From Tetrahymena thermophila SB210 (Eukaryota > Ciliophora > Oligohymenophorea > Hymenostomatida > Tetrahymenidae), in assembly GCF_000189635.1 (NCBI RefSeq), contig NW_002476571.1, forward strand, positions 491,957-555,956: DNA of 64,000 bases, in the 5' to 3' direction. Position 1 is the first letter of the stretch, and each line of letters begins with the position of its first letter. Position numbers and translations under genes: made by a program. The notes under the pieces are model-generated. The model had not been told where the DNA came from and ran no database searches. It worked only from the letters and a program-made list of their open reading frames with translations. Positions 1 to 12,703 of the stretch are shown one piece after another.

Positions 1-391
1 ATTTTAATTATGACTATTCTCAAAAACAATTAAATTAAATACAATACTCTAAATGAGATAATTTATTTGCAAAAATTATTAATTTTTGATTTGACTGTCA
101 TTTATATTCACAATTTAATTGTTACTTTAAGTATTGCTTTTTGGAGAAGAAATCTTTTTTTATAATTGAATATTTTTATTAGCTATCTCTCATATTTAAA
201 TCCGAATTTCCTACGGATAATGAGATAACTAGCTTTGTTATGCTTTTTTTTACTTGAGATTTGCAAATCACTAGCTTTATAGTATGAATAAGATTGTAAA
301 TAATACATTTATTACATTGTGATACCATATTAAATTTATTTAGGATTGATTTTAATATTTTTAACTTTTTTTACAATGTTAAATAGCTTAG
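1..391. other. non-coding flank upstream of first giant gene
   Basis: Very AT-rich with TGA in all frames and no coding signal. It may be intergenic or may be an intron of the following gene, because an AG acceptor-like site lies just before the first coding stretch near 386-388. Confidence 0.5.
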
Positions 392-3300
392 ATGGATTTG
401 GCTTCAATAATCTAGAAAGAAAAAAGCGAAAACTGTGGAGAAGATGAAATTAAGTGCATGAATTAATGTCCAAATGTTGTTTCGATGATTCTATCTGCAA
501 CTTTCAATAGTGATAGCCGGACCTCTAATTTCGATGATGAAAATAATAATCTTTTTATTTTAATAAGCAACAAGCGATTTAACCATGGATATGATCGCTA
601 TGAAATAAAAATTTATGAAAAAACTCTATTCAATTTACTATTTGTTAAAAATATTGATAAGATTTACTCATTCATTGGATATCATCAATTAGACTAGGTT
701 TTTTATTTTTACACATAGGAAGATGTATCATAAGATTTAGTGTAAAATAGATATATTGATTTGTATGAAGCTAAATAAAATTAAGATAATATTATGTGTT
801 AGGAAAAATTTTTGAAAGACTTAGATAATGATAAATCTGAATGCAAATAGTAATAACAATTTAGAGTCACTAAATTCTATTAGTATAGCTACAAAAACGA
901 TGAAATGAAAATGATCAATTTCATACCAGAGTAATACGATGTTAATTAAAAGTAGTATGTCTGTGAAGCAAATATCAAAGCTAATAAGCTTTACTGCTAT
1001 CTATAAGCAGATTATTAATACTATGTTTTTGGATACTAAAATGTAGAAAATCGTATTAACTAACCATAACCATATGTCACATATTATATGTACACGTATA
1101 AATTTAATAAGAATGAAGGTAATTATTACAATGGAAATTATAATCGTAAAGCTATTATAATTAACAGAAATACGTCAATTATTTAAAATAACGAGCTATA
1201 TTTGCTTAACTATTAAATAGAATAGATTTTTAATAAAGATTGTCCTGTTCTAAAAATCTTCTTTTAATTTGAGTATGATATTTACTTTTGTAAACACCTA
1301 TAAAAACAATCTTTGTTGATAATTTCTCTGTCTACTAACCAAATCCTATAAGAAATTTAGCCAGATTCAGATTACAAAATGGTTATTGACTCTAACATTG
1401 GATTTATTTAATTAACCAAAGCAAATTCTTTAAAATTATTTGATATCAATCTAAACTATTTTGTTAACTTTAATCTCCACGATAAACTTATATTTTATGA
1501 TCGTAAAATAATCGTCTTTACTAGAAAATGTAAGTTATTTACTTTAAAATCCAGTCATATTTTTTTAGGCAAAAATTAATACTAAGTTCTTCTTAATTAA
1601 TTTTTATTCCAATGAATTGAGTTGCTTTGTTTTAAATGAGGATTCAATTAAACCAAGTTTATATAGCTTACTAAAATAATTTTTTTGAATTAACAAATGT
1701 TAAAAAATATTTTGAAGTATAAATTATTTGCTATTTATTTTAGCATCAAATTTATCATTAGCTAATAATATAAATTTAAAATATTCTTGTTAACATTTGT
1801 TTTTTTCCAATAGTAATTATTAAACTAAAAAACATTTTAATAAGCTTAGAAATAATTTAAAGATAATTAAAAATTTATTTTTTTAACTTATACAGGTTTA
1901 GATGAAATAGATTCTTTATGTGCTTATTTGCTTAATGCTAATAAATTTAATTAAGACATAGATAAAAATAAAAAGTATCTTTTTTCCATAAAAAGCTAAA
2001 ATTATAATCCAGATGTTGACCTCTAATAATAGATTGAATTTGTAGCAGCTGAAATAGATGAAAGAGATAATTTCATGATAGTGTTCGTATTTTCTTTAAA
2101 TGAGTCTATGTAAAATATTTATAAAATAAAGGTAGTTGACCTGTACATGGGATAAGTTCAAACTCTTAACATAATTTATGAATGTCCTTAATCAACAATA
2201 ATCTTACTAAAATGGGTTGAATATAAAAAAAATATTTATTTGTAAAATGAGTGCTAATCAATTGTAATTAACATCTTAAATAACAGTTTTTATATTTTAC
2301 TCAGCAAACTCCATTCAAGTTCCTAACCAAATATAAGCTACAACTAAAATACTAAACAAATTTATGTCTACTCTAAAATGGATAGTTTAAGATCTAAGTT
2401 TCAAATCATAGATGTGATTACAAGACAATCTAAGATTATCATATAAACAAATAACTATTCAATTGAAGCTATGTATATATCTAATTAACAACATTAAGAT
2501 TTAATTATATTCTCAGGCTAACATTGGGAACATCAATTTTTATCTTCCAATTAAAGTGCTAAATATATTTCATCTGGATATAAACAAGTATTTAATGTGT
2601 ATAAAAACACCTCTTATTCTTACTCAAGCAGTAAAAAATTTGATAAAACCATAGTAGTCCATCTGGTCTCTAATTCTAGTTTAAATTATTTTGATTTGGA
2701 ATAAAACCAAGAAAATTAAACTGCTTAGTTTCTCAGCATTTTTTACTTCTTAGTCTAAAAAAGACATATTAATTTTATTGTAGAGCAAGACAATGTCTAA
2801 GATCCATAAGTAGATTAAATTGGAAAGCATTTTTTGAAATAAAATCCAATTATTCAAAAATATGACAATTTAGAAGATAAATAAACAGACGATTTTAGTT
2901 TTATAGGTAAAAAAATTATTAGGAATAAATATATAAATAGTAAATATTTTATTTCAAATTATTTACTTTTGAAAAAAATTATTTTTCTTAAAAAATTAAA
3001 ATTTTTGTTTAAAAAATTTTATTTGTTTGATAATAAATGATTATTTTTTTTTAATTTAAATTATATAAAATTTATTCATATTTAATATAGACGAAATAGA
3101 GGAGTTTGAAAATTTAATGGAACCTAGAGTACCTAATTAATTTATAATTTTTTCTGATGAGCCAACTGGAAAAAAGTATTCTGATGATGATAAAGATGAT
3201 AAAAATCAATTTATAGAGTTTGAAGACATATCTGGAGGTGGCTAAGGAAAAGGAAAGACTCCTATAAAACCTGATATTAAATCATTTAAAGATATTAATA

Positions 3301-6300
3301 GGTTTTTCAAAAGTTACTATGTTGAGGTAACCTAAGAACTTCAGGAGTGTATTAACTAAATACACAAAGATTAAATATACTTTTACGATGAGCTGTACAG
3401 AGTAATTGTATTTTACTTTTCACATCTGTGTGTAATAGACGTAACTGCATAAACTCTTACTCTAAAAAAGTAATTAAGTAATGAAAGGAAAATATTTTAT
3501 CACAACCTAACTAATTCAGTTTACATAGTTAATTTAAATGTTAAATCAAGTATTTTATATGAAAAAATATCTTTACCTGATTAAGTATTTTAGCACAAAG
3601 ACGAATAATACAAACAATATTAGGCAATTAATGCTTATATTGAATAAAACTTCTTAGTAATTACTTTGGTTTATCTCAATGACAAATATATTTTTATACA
3701 AAATCTCTCTGACCCTTCTCAAATCAGCTTCAAAATTGAGAATTACTTCCTAAATCCTTGTAGCATTTCTGCTGGGAGCTACAGACACGAGTATTTGAAG
3801 AATAGAGTAATACTAAGCAACATATTTAGCACAGAAATAATTAATCTTAATTAAAACTTAACAACAAAATCTTATAAATTGGTTTAGATCTACACCCGTT
3901 CCATAGATATTTTTTAAATAAGCAATAAAAACTTAGATATTCTAGTAAAATATTTAATAATATATAATATTTTTTGTAAAAAATTAAAAAATAAAAATAT
4001 TTTAATGAAAGAAAAGTTATTAAGTTATTAACAATTTTTTTTAATAATAAAGCCTCTCCTATGTTACAAATATGAGCAAAATGACTACTTTCATGATTTG
4101 ATAGATTTTAATTTGGTTTAAGTACAAAGCAACAAGCTACACATTCTATTTATTTTTACTTATAAAGTAGAACTTTAAGAGTTTTTTTATGATGTTTATC
4201 AATCCACATTTGTTTAGATCTATTCAAGAATTCTATTTACTAATGAAATCACAGATATTTTAGAGGCTTCCTTTAATTTTCATACATTTTAGTTCATCAT
4301 TCTTGCAAGGTCAGAGTAGAACTTATACATTTATGAAATTCCTGTGGAAAAAAATTATAGCAAAAAAGACCACATAGAATCGAAAACATAGAAATATTAT
4401 AATTCATATGGAAATATTAATAATGATAAGTAAGTGACTTGCAAAATAGATTCAATTTATTTAGATAGCGGTGTTGAATCTAGTGTTGAGTAATTCAAGA
4501 AATTTTACAGAATGATTTAATTTGTTTAGAGTATAGTGTACCCTCCTCAATTTACTTTGCTTATAAAACTCCTTATATACAAGAATAGAGTTCCATTGAA
4601 AGATATTGCTCTGCCTTCTTTTGGCCCTTAGCAAAAAGCTTCGATTATTATCAAGTAAGAGAATATCTTTTTGCCTACTTCTAATTTTTATACAGATGAG
4701 GAGGTTTATTTTGAGTTTGACTCTCTCTTCTTTGAAAACCTAATGCCACTCTAAAAGCTCAAAATTGAAAAAATAGAAATAATTAATTCGTAAAGTCCAT
4801 CTCATATAACGATCAATAAAATAAGAACAATTTAACTCACTGACATCTTCCTTTGTTAAAAGCAAAAAAAAATATCAGATTTTAGCATAAAATTTTAAGA
4901 TATTGATGAATTAATCATTACAGATCTGAAAATTTTTGATTGTGGTAACAACTTAATTAAAAATAATTTAATATTTTTATTTTCTCAAAATTAATTTTTA
5001 AATAAAAGATATTTAGTTAGTCAATTACTTGTTTTCTTTTGAAAACATTGGTTTGATCAAGATTTAAAATGTATAAATTTAAAATAATAAGATTTCGAGC
5101 TTAATTGGTTTCAAAGACTTGTCAATATTTAATGTCTATAATGTTACCAAAATATAAATTCAAAATTTTAATTTCACATCAAATTAAATTTTTAACAACG
5201 TCAAAGAAAGTGTTGGGCAGCTTTAAAATAGAAGCACTAAATTTTAGTAAGCGTTTACTAAATTCTAAAATAGGTTATTCAACATCAGATAAATTTAAGA
5301 TTTGTAGATTTCATCACTAAATTTTGTTAATAATAAGCGTGCTTCTTTGATTGGTCTTTCATCATACACTCATCAAGATTTCTCAAACAATTCATACATA
5401 AGAATCAAAGAGAAAATATTTAAATTCACATTTTCTGACTGTAAAATTTTGTTTAACACTCTGCCTTAGTACTACTTCTTCTTTATTAAAAATGGTATTC
5501 TAAGTTTAATATTTTAATTAAGTTAATAACTGCTATATTAATAAAAGGAGAAGTTACCATCAATAATATAAGAATAGAAGGAAATATAATTGAATACATT
5601 AATGGAGATATTGATAGTTATTCTTCTACATAACACTTATCCAATGAAGAAAATATAGAAAAAATGAAAAAAGGACAAGATATCTTTTGCTTCCTTGCGA
5701 ATAAATAATTGTAAATAGTTATACAAATCATTAATTAAAAAATAAAAATCCTTTTTTTAAAATAAATTAATAAAAATTAAAAATTCGATTTTCAAAAATA
5801 ATTTTTGTTGAAATTTATAAATTTTTAGGAGGGGATTTTGAGACTAAAATGGAACAAAAAATTTATTTAAATGTTTAATTATAATAATTTAATAAAAAAC
5901 TATTCATTTTTAAAATCCAACTTAACCCCCCCCCCACTGCTCTCATCGAAAGTATTTTTATAATAAGTATATTTAAAACTTTTTTAAATTATGTTTGTAT
6001 TAATGTTTGGAAAATAAATAATAAAAATAATTTTTGATTAAATAAATAGCTGGATAAATAAATAAATTTATGCTTTATAAATTGATATAAAAAAATTTTA
6101 ATATTTTATAATTTTAACAAATAAAGATATTAAGGTGGTTTAGAAATAATTAATAATGAACTCTTCTAAAATATGTATTTGATGGTTGTATATTAAGTTC
6201 TGCTTCATTCAATAGTGCTTTCAAACATAGAAGGAAATAATTACTTAATATCTATTTTATTAATCCAAAATTCTAATACCTTTATTTCTGATGCTACAAT

Positions 6301-9300
6301 AATCAATAATGTAGGATCAAATAGAGCAGTAGTGTCAATTGAGAAATAGACAAAAGTAGAGTTTATTAACTCTATTTTTTAAAACAATAAATGCTCACTT
6401 TGCTAAGGATCTGTATTATTTATAAGTGACTCTATTTTCATAGTAAATTATAGCTAAAAAATTTAAATATAATATTTTGTTTACTAATTAATAGGGGCTT
6501 AACTCGATTTACAAGAATAACACATCAGATCATGGAGGATCCATATCGATTTAAAACTGCAATTAGAGAATACTTTTTTCTTCGATAGATTTTATAGATA
6601 ACAATGCTAATTATGGTGGTGCTCTCTCTATAGTATAATCAGAAAATATTTAGTTAAATAATATTACATTTTAAGGGAATAGTGCTTTAATTGGAGGGGC
6701 TATATACTACTAAGGATTGTAAAATAAAAAATAAAAAATAATTTTTAAAATATTTTAATTTAAACTTAAAAGCTATCCTCGAGGGTTTTTTGAGATGGAT
6801 TCTTAGTTAATGTTTATTAACAATAAAGCAACTTCGCTAGGATAGAATATAGGATCTTTTCCTTAATCTCTAAGGCTAGTAAAAGTCTATGAAAATATTA
6901 TAAACGGTAGGTTTTTAGAAGAATAGCGAAACTTGAATTTTTCTACCAAGATTGATGCCTAACAGCAAATACTTATTAATACAAAAAATGCAACTTTTGG
7001 AAACAACAAATCAATCTACGATCGTATGAATAGGGATTATGATAAAATTATATTCGTTCAAAATGTAACTAGTGGTGCCACTTTAACATTCTAATTCGAA
7101 ATTTATGATGAGGAAGGAAATAGATTTTATGGTTACAAATCTAATATAAGAAGAGAAGTAACTCATTTTTAATTATTTCAATTTAATATATCAAATTAAT
7201 TGGTTTGATAATATATTTGTAAAATATAATTAATACAGCAAAATAAATATCATTATCAAGCATAAAAAAATGAATAAATAAAATGTAATATTTTTTTGCA
7301 AAAAATAACATCTTTATTAAAAATTTAAGATAAATCAAATATAATTACATTTTTAACTGATTTAAATCAATAATTACTTACAAAAAAAACAAAAATTTAG
7401 ATTAAATCAAATATAATTAAAGAGTTTGATTATTTAATGTTTAATGGAAAATAAATATTAAAAATACATAATGAAGTAATTAATTCGTTCTTCAATTTAA
7501 AGATAAAAAATTAGATTAAATTTATTGATTAATTAATAGCTTTGTATTGCTGAAACATTTTTTATTTTAAAATATATCATTAAAATGTAATTTTGGTTAT
7601 TTTATTAAACAATTTACTTTTCATTTTTTTTTAATTGCTTGAATAATTTTAAAAAAATTTTTATATTCATAATTTAATTTAAAAGATTTAGCCTGTTGTT
7701 TAGACTGTGAGCACAAACATAGTACTGATTAGCTCAAATATTCGTCTAGAAGATGGTATTCTTTTTCTAGAGCTTGAGGTAGTTGGAAATAATTAAGTTC
7801 CTTTAAATATAGAAGATGATTACATTATTGTATAATATCAGAATATTTTCATCAGTGAGAAAAAGCATGAATCATACATTGAATTATTTAAACAATATAT
7901 TTATTTAAATTTTCGACCATGTGGCTTAGGAGAGGTTTATGTTGTTTATTAATCATAAATTAATAGAAAGCTTCCTCTAACTAGCGTTTATAAGGTAAAA
8001 TACAAATTATTAAAAATTTTTTTCGTAATTTATCTTTTGTATATTTAAAGTGCGAAGTTTGCAAGTTAGGCAAATATTCCTTGGTTGCTTAGCCGACTAC
8101 ATAAACTTAATGTTAAACTAGTACTTCTAATGCTGTTAAATAATCTTACGGCTTCATTATTGAATTAAATTAAGGTTATTGGAGATCTAGCATGATGTCT
8201 GATAACTTCTTGAAGTGTGATCTAAAGGAAAATTGCAATGGAGGAGAAAGCACAGAAACTAGCTAAATCTGCCATATGGGACATATAGGTCCTCTATGCG
8301 AAGCTTGTGACATTCAAGGAATAGTTTGGAAATATAAATTTGCCCATTCAGGAAATCATTCATGCACACCATGCAATTCAGTGACTAAGAACACAATAAA
8401 AATTTTATTTTTTATTCTGACTACATTTATATTAATAGTTTTAGTCTTAAAAAGCACTCTTAAATACTGTATTAACAAAGTAAAATTTTGATTAAATATT
8501 TTTTTATCAATATGAATTTATTTTAAAATTTAGATATTTTTGAAATGCTTAGCGAAGACAGGGATGCTAATAATGGGATGCTCTGCTAATAAAAAAGTCA
8601 CTTCAGTTTATGTAAAAATCCTCATGAGTTACGTTTAAGTAAAGTTTTGATATGAAAGTTAATCATTTTTATTTAAGACTAAAAATTATTTAATTAAAAT
8701 AGGTGTTGGAATCTGTAAGATACTTTGGTATTAATTTCATAGAAATATTCTTAAAGGGAATCAATTACGTTGCTAGTCCTTTAGAGTAGGTGTCATTTAG
8801 TGGAGAGTGCTTCATGGCAGATATAGGAATAGATATGCCTTTGGTCTACTTTAAGATATTATTTGCTTTAGTTACTCCCTTTGTTTTTCTATTTATCGTG
8901 CTAGTTTTCTACTATTGCTTGTATAAATTAAAATACATTGAAGAAAATATCAAAAATTACTATTCGTTGACGAGCATATTTTACATAATTCTACTCTTTT
9001 AGAATAAAATAGTTAATATGCTTGTTGAGGTATTTAACAGAAGAGAAATAGATGGAGAAGTCTATATGAAGGTTAATTTGTAATATCGCTTTTATGATGA
9101 TTAGCATGAGAAGTATTTTAAATACATGATTTTTCCTAGCTTGGTATTTTGGACTTTAGGCGTTATCCTCTCAATATTGATAATCCTACTTAAAAACAGA
9201 AAGAATTTGCAAAAATTTTAATCTTTGTTTATGTTCGGTTTCTTGTATGGAGAATATAAGGAAGATTGCTTTTACTGGGAATTGTTAAGAATATTCACTC

Positions 9301-10391
9301 GTATTGGAATATCAATATCCTGTAATTTTTATCACTAAATTCCTAAGGTGAGTTGCATGCTTATGTTTTTGGTCCTTGTTATTTATTTGATTATCTTGTA
9401 TTTTAAAAAACCCTTTATTTAAAGACAACTGAATAACTTAGAGCTCCTAAGTACTCTTATTTGTATGATGACTGTGAGTTTAACTGTATTGATTTATTCG
9501 TAGGAGTAATATTCTCAATAGTAATAGAAAGAAAAAACATCTACTCTGCAATTCATTTGCTAGGCGATTATTGTAATAGTGAATGTATTCTTTTTGGTTT
9601 ACTTGTCTTTTAAAATTCTCTTATCATTTATTATCAGATGGGAAGTGAGAATTTATAAAATATTTGGCAGATGTCTTGGTAAAAAGAAAACAAATGATAT
9701 GCTTGTGTTAAAAAGATGGTCAAGACTGCGTCATAAAGTGGTCAATAACTTCATTTAAAATCGCTAATAAAGCAAGAAGTATTACAAATAAAATTTAATT
9801 TACTCTTTTGATTACTAAAATGATCTCCAACGTTTCGTTCACTTTTGTAGCTACGATTTAAACCATTTACATAATTTTTATCATGCTAACATTCCATCCT
9901 TAACTTCAATCAATCTTGCATAAAAGGAAGATAGTAAATAATAAAATAATAATGAATTAAAGCTATATCAATCAGAGTAAATCATCAAAAGAAATAGCAT
10001 TTCTGAGCACTTAGATTAGCTTATTTGGAGTGACTTTCTTGTAAATCATTCTCAAAAAAATCATCCACCTTTATTTTTAAAGAAGTACAATAGCTCCTTT
10101 TAGTCTCTTGATGATACAAATGAAATAGCATAATACTACCATGATCTTGATCCAAATTAGTCATAATTAATATTTAACTTCACATAAAGCAGTAGAAGCT
10201 ATATACCTCCAAGCTATAATGTTATCAACTTTTAATAAAATCAAAATTCAAAAGAAAACATTCGATCTGAAGATAGTACTATAATTGAAGATAATAACAA
10301 TAAAAACAATCTTAATGAAGAACCAAGTATTATCCTTTCTAAAACTGTTTTCATAGAGCTTCAAAAAGAAGATAAGCAGTAAAAAAGCTGA
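392..10391 (+). CDS. giant multi-pass membrane protein with beta-helix-like ectodomain (ciliate family)
   Basis: Read with TAA/TAG as Gln, thirteen exons join in phase: 392-1529, 1896-2906, 3091-3944, 4053-4944, 5021-5503, 5548-5710, 6127-6442, 6495-6718, 6773-7157, 7692-7994, 8051-8479, 8534-8638, 8703-10391 (7992 nt, about 2663 aa). The middle holds Asn- and Gly-rich repeats of pectin-lyase type, with NYGGALSI and LIGGAIYY. A Cys-rich stretch follows with QGYWRS and MGHIGPLCEAC, then several hydrophobic helices and a polar Gln/Asn-rich cytoplasmic tail. This matches large proteins that Tetrahymena annotations call putative transmembrane proteins; the role is unknown, probably cell surface. 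The first ATG in the long frame is at 392, but no signal peptide follows and the paralogue at 47694-58222 has one plus a Cys-rich domain, so the true N-terminus may lie outside the window. Confidence 0.85.
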
Positions 10392-11281
10392 TTTAAAATT
10401 AAAATAATAAAAAAAAGAAAAATTAAATAAAAACAAAATTTAAAATGTATAAATATTTTAATAAATTTAATATTAAAAACTCTAATTTTATAAAAGATTA
10501 TATAAAACATGTCTGCTTTCGTTCTTATTCTTATTATTCATAAAAAATATCTATCTTAATTTTCATGTTAAAAATTTATCAAAAAAAAAATTATATTTAG
10601 TTTTTTAAATTCGTTTATGAAATATTTAATTTAATTAAAAATGTTTAAAAATTATGAAAATTTCATAAAATTTTACCATAAACACAATATTTATAAAATA
10701 AACATAACATGTTTTTTTTGAGATAAAAATTAATTTATTTCCTTTTGTATCTTTTGTTAAATATCTCGTAAAATGAAACTTGAAATACAGCTTTTTAGCT
10801 TTATTTTTTTTACAAGTTTATCTTAATTTCTAATTTATGTTCCTCTCTTTCCTTAAATATCTTGTAAAATGAAACTTAAAATAGAGCTTTTTAGCTTTGT
10901 TTTTTACAAGTTAATCATAATTTCCTCTTTGAAATGTCTCTGTAATAAATATCTCTCTTTTTCTATTCTTCTCTTTCTTGAGCTTTAAAAAGAAACTTCT
11001 TTTTTCTATCTTTTTTGGTTTTTTCATCTTTTTTTGTTAAAAATTAAAATAAGCTCCATTTATAATCAAATTAATTTACATTAATATTTCTTGAATGCAT
11101 TCTGAAAGGCTTTATAGTAAATATATAACCCGAAAGCCTATAAAAAATTAATAGAAATTTCATAAAAACCAAGAAAAAATAAATTTATATTTAAGATAAA
11201 ATTTAAATTAAATCATAATTTATATATTTTAGATTATCAAAATAAATTTTTTTCAGTTTCTATTTGAATTTGGTTGCTAAT
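10392..11281. other. intergenic, holds a duplicated hairpin-like unit
   Basis: No coding signal. It contains the direct repeat pair at 10759-10912, followed by pyrimidine-rich sequence (about 10920-11040). Confidence 0.6.
10759..10912. repeat. imperfect direct repeat, two ~60-bp units with inverted symmetry
   Basis: Units at 10759-10818 and 10855-10912 are offset by 96 bp and differ at few positions. Each holds AGCTTTTTAGCT, which is self-complementary around a T-loop. Unit 1 also has AAACTTG at its left side and CAAGTTT at its right side, so it could fold as a hairpin. It lies about 370 bp beyond the stop of the first giant gene; function unknown. Confidence 0.7.
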
Positions 11282-11659
11282 ATGAAATAAATTAATGTAT
11301 GGCTAAAATATTACCCTTAGAATGAATATAAAGGCTACTTCTCCTATCCAGATGTAATAGTATTAATTTAAACTAGTGCAAATACTTTAAGATGGATAAG
11401 AAGATTAATTAATACTTTGATAATACGTAGATATATCGTTACATATATTTATCACAAATTAGAAGTTCTACATCAAATAATAAGCAAATCCAAATATATA
11501 GACTATAAAGTTCATCCCATACATAAACAGAGTCTTTTAAATTATTTCAAAATAACTAAAAATGAAATAATTATCAATAAAAACTTGAATTACCAATCTA
11601 TAATACCCATATTTTACATTAAGCTTAGGAATCATATTAGATAAAATAATCAACACTGA
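11282..11659 (+). CDS. small hypothetical ORF, 125 aa
   Basis: A single open frame from ATG at 11282 to TGA at 11657-11659 in the ciliate code, encoding about 125 residues. It begins MKQINVWLKYYP and has a basic central helix-like stretch. I recognise no family. It uses in-frame TAA/TAG at a few positions, as real genes here do, and sits isolated on the plus strand between two well-supported genes. AT-rich sequence with TGA as the only stop gives random frames of this length fairly often, so this is a candidate only. Confidence 0.35.
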
Positions 11660-12703
11660 CAGTATATCAAAGAATAAAATTGCTTACAAGTTTTGTGTAT
11701 AATTAAAAACAATATGGTTTAGTAGAATGTTGATTAACTCAAAAACCTAATTTTTTTATTTTAAATATTTAAATTTTGAGAGCTTTTATTTGACTCAAAT
11801 TACTGATTAGAATGTTGCATAAACTTGAGAGTGTCTTATTTCACGGCTTTGCTTGGAATTACCAAAAAATATGTTCGTAACTTTCTCTCCGCAGCTCCTT
11901 TTTTGACAAATAATTACAATTTGAATTATATTTTCAATATTTTGTGATAAAAGTAAGATCAATATAAGTCAATTTATAATATATCACGAAACTCAGTGAA
12001 AATGTTTCAAAAAATAACTAGCAATTACTTACTGCTCTTTTCCCTTTCCTTTTTTAGGTTTGTCTTCGTTATTCATTAATGATATTTATCTATTATCCTC
12101 CTATAGTATATTATCGAATTATTTTAAATCAATAATATATTAAATAAGTATCTGTTGATTTTAAAATTATCAAGTAATTAATTAATGAATTAATTAATTT
12201 AATTAAAAATGTCTAATCCTATTAAAAACTTTTTTTACTTAAAATATTTTAATAAATAAGAATAATATTTGTAAGCTAAATAAAAAAAAATTTACTCCTT
12301 ATGGGATTCTCTTATAAAATAAGTAAATTTATAAATTAATAACCGATTTTGATTATATCTTCAAATTAAATTTGAATCTTTTCTCAATGAAATATTAAAA
12401 ATGTAAGTAAGATAATTGAGACATTATAAATTGAAAATTTTATTTTTACAAGAAACTTTTAAGGAACATTTTTCTAATTTAATTTTAATTTATTACTTAT
12501 TTATTTAATTTTAATATAACAAAAATGGTTTTAAAAATCCAAAAATATATTTGAACTAATTATAAGGACAAAAAATTAAATACATGAAAAGAAATTACAG
12601 AAAATTGTTATCATTCATTTAATTTTATAAATAGATTATTTATTTTTGAATAATTTTATATTGCTAACTAACTTGCTTTGTTTAAATAAATAAATATGTT
12701 TAA
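11660..12703. other. intergenic, nothing recognised
   Basis: AT-rich spacer. The part around 11790-11910 is slightly richer in G and C, but I found no open frame, tRNA-like arm or repeat that I can support. Confidence 0.5.

Noticed and set aside
485-10391. Frequent TAA/TAG inside long conserved proteins as evidence of pseudogenes
   Set aside because: The codons fall at Gln positions across all genes, while TGA occurs only at ends, so the reassigned ciliate code explains them.
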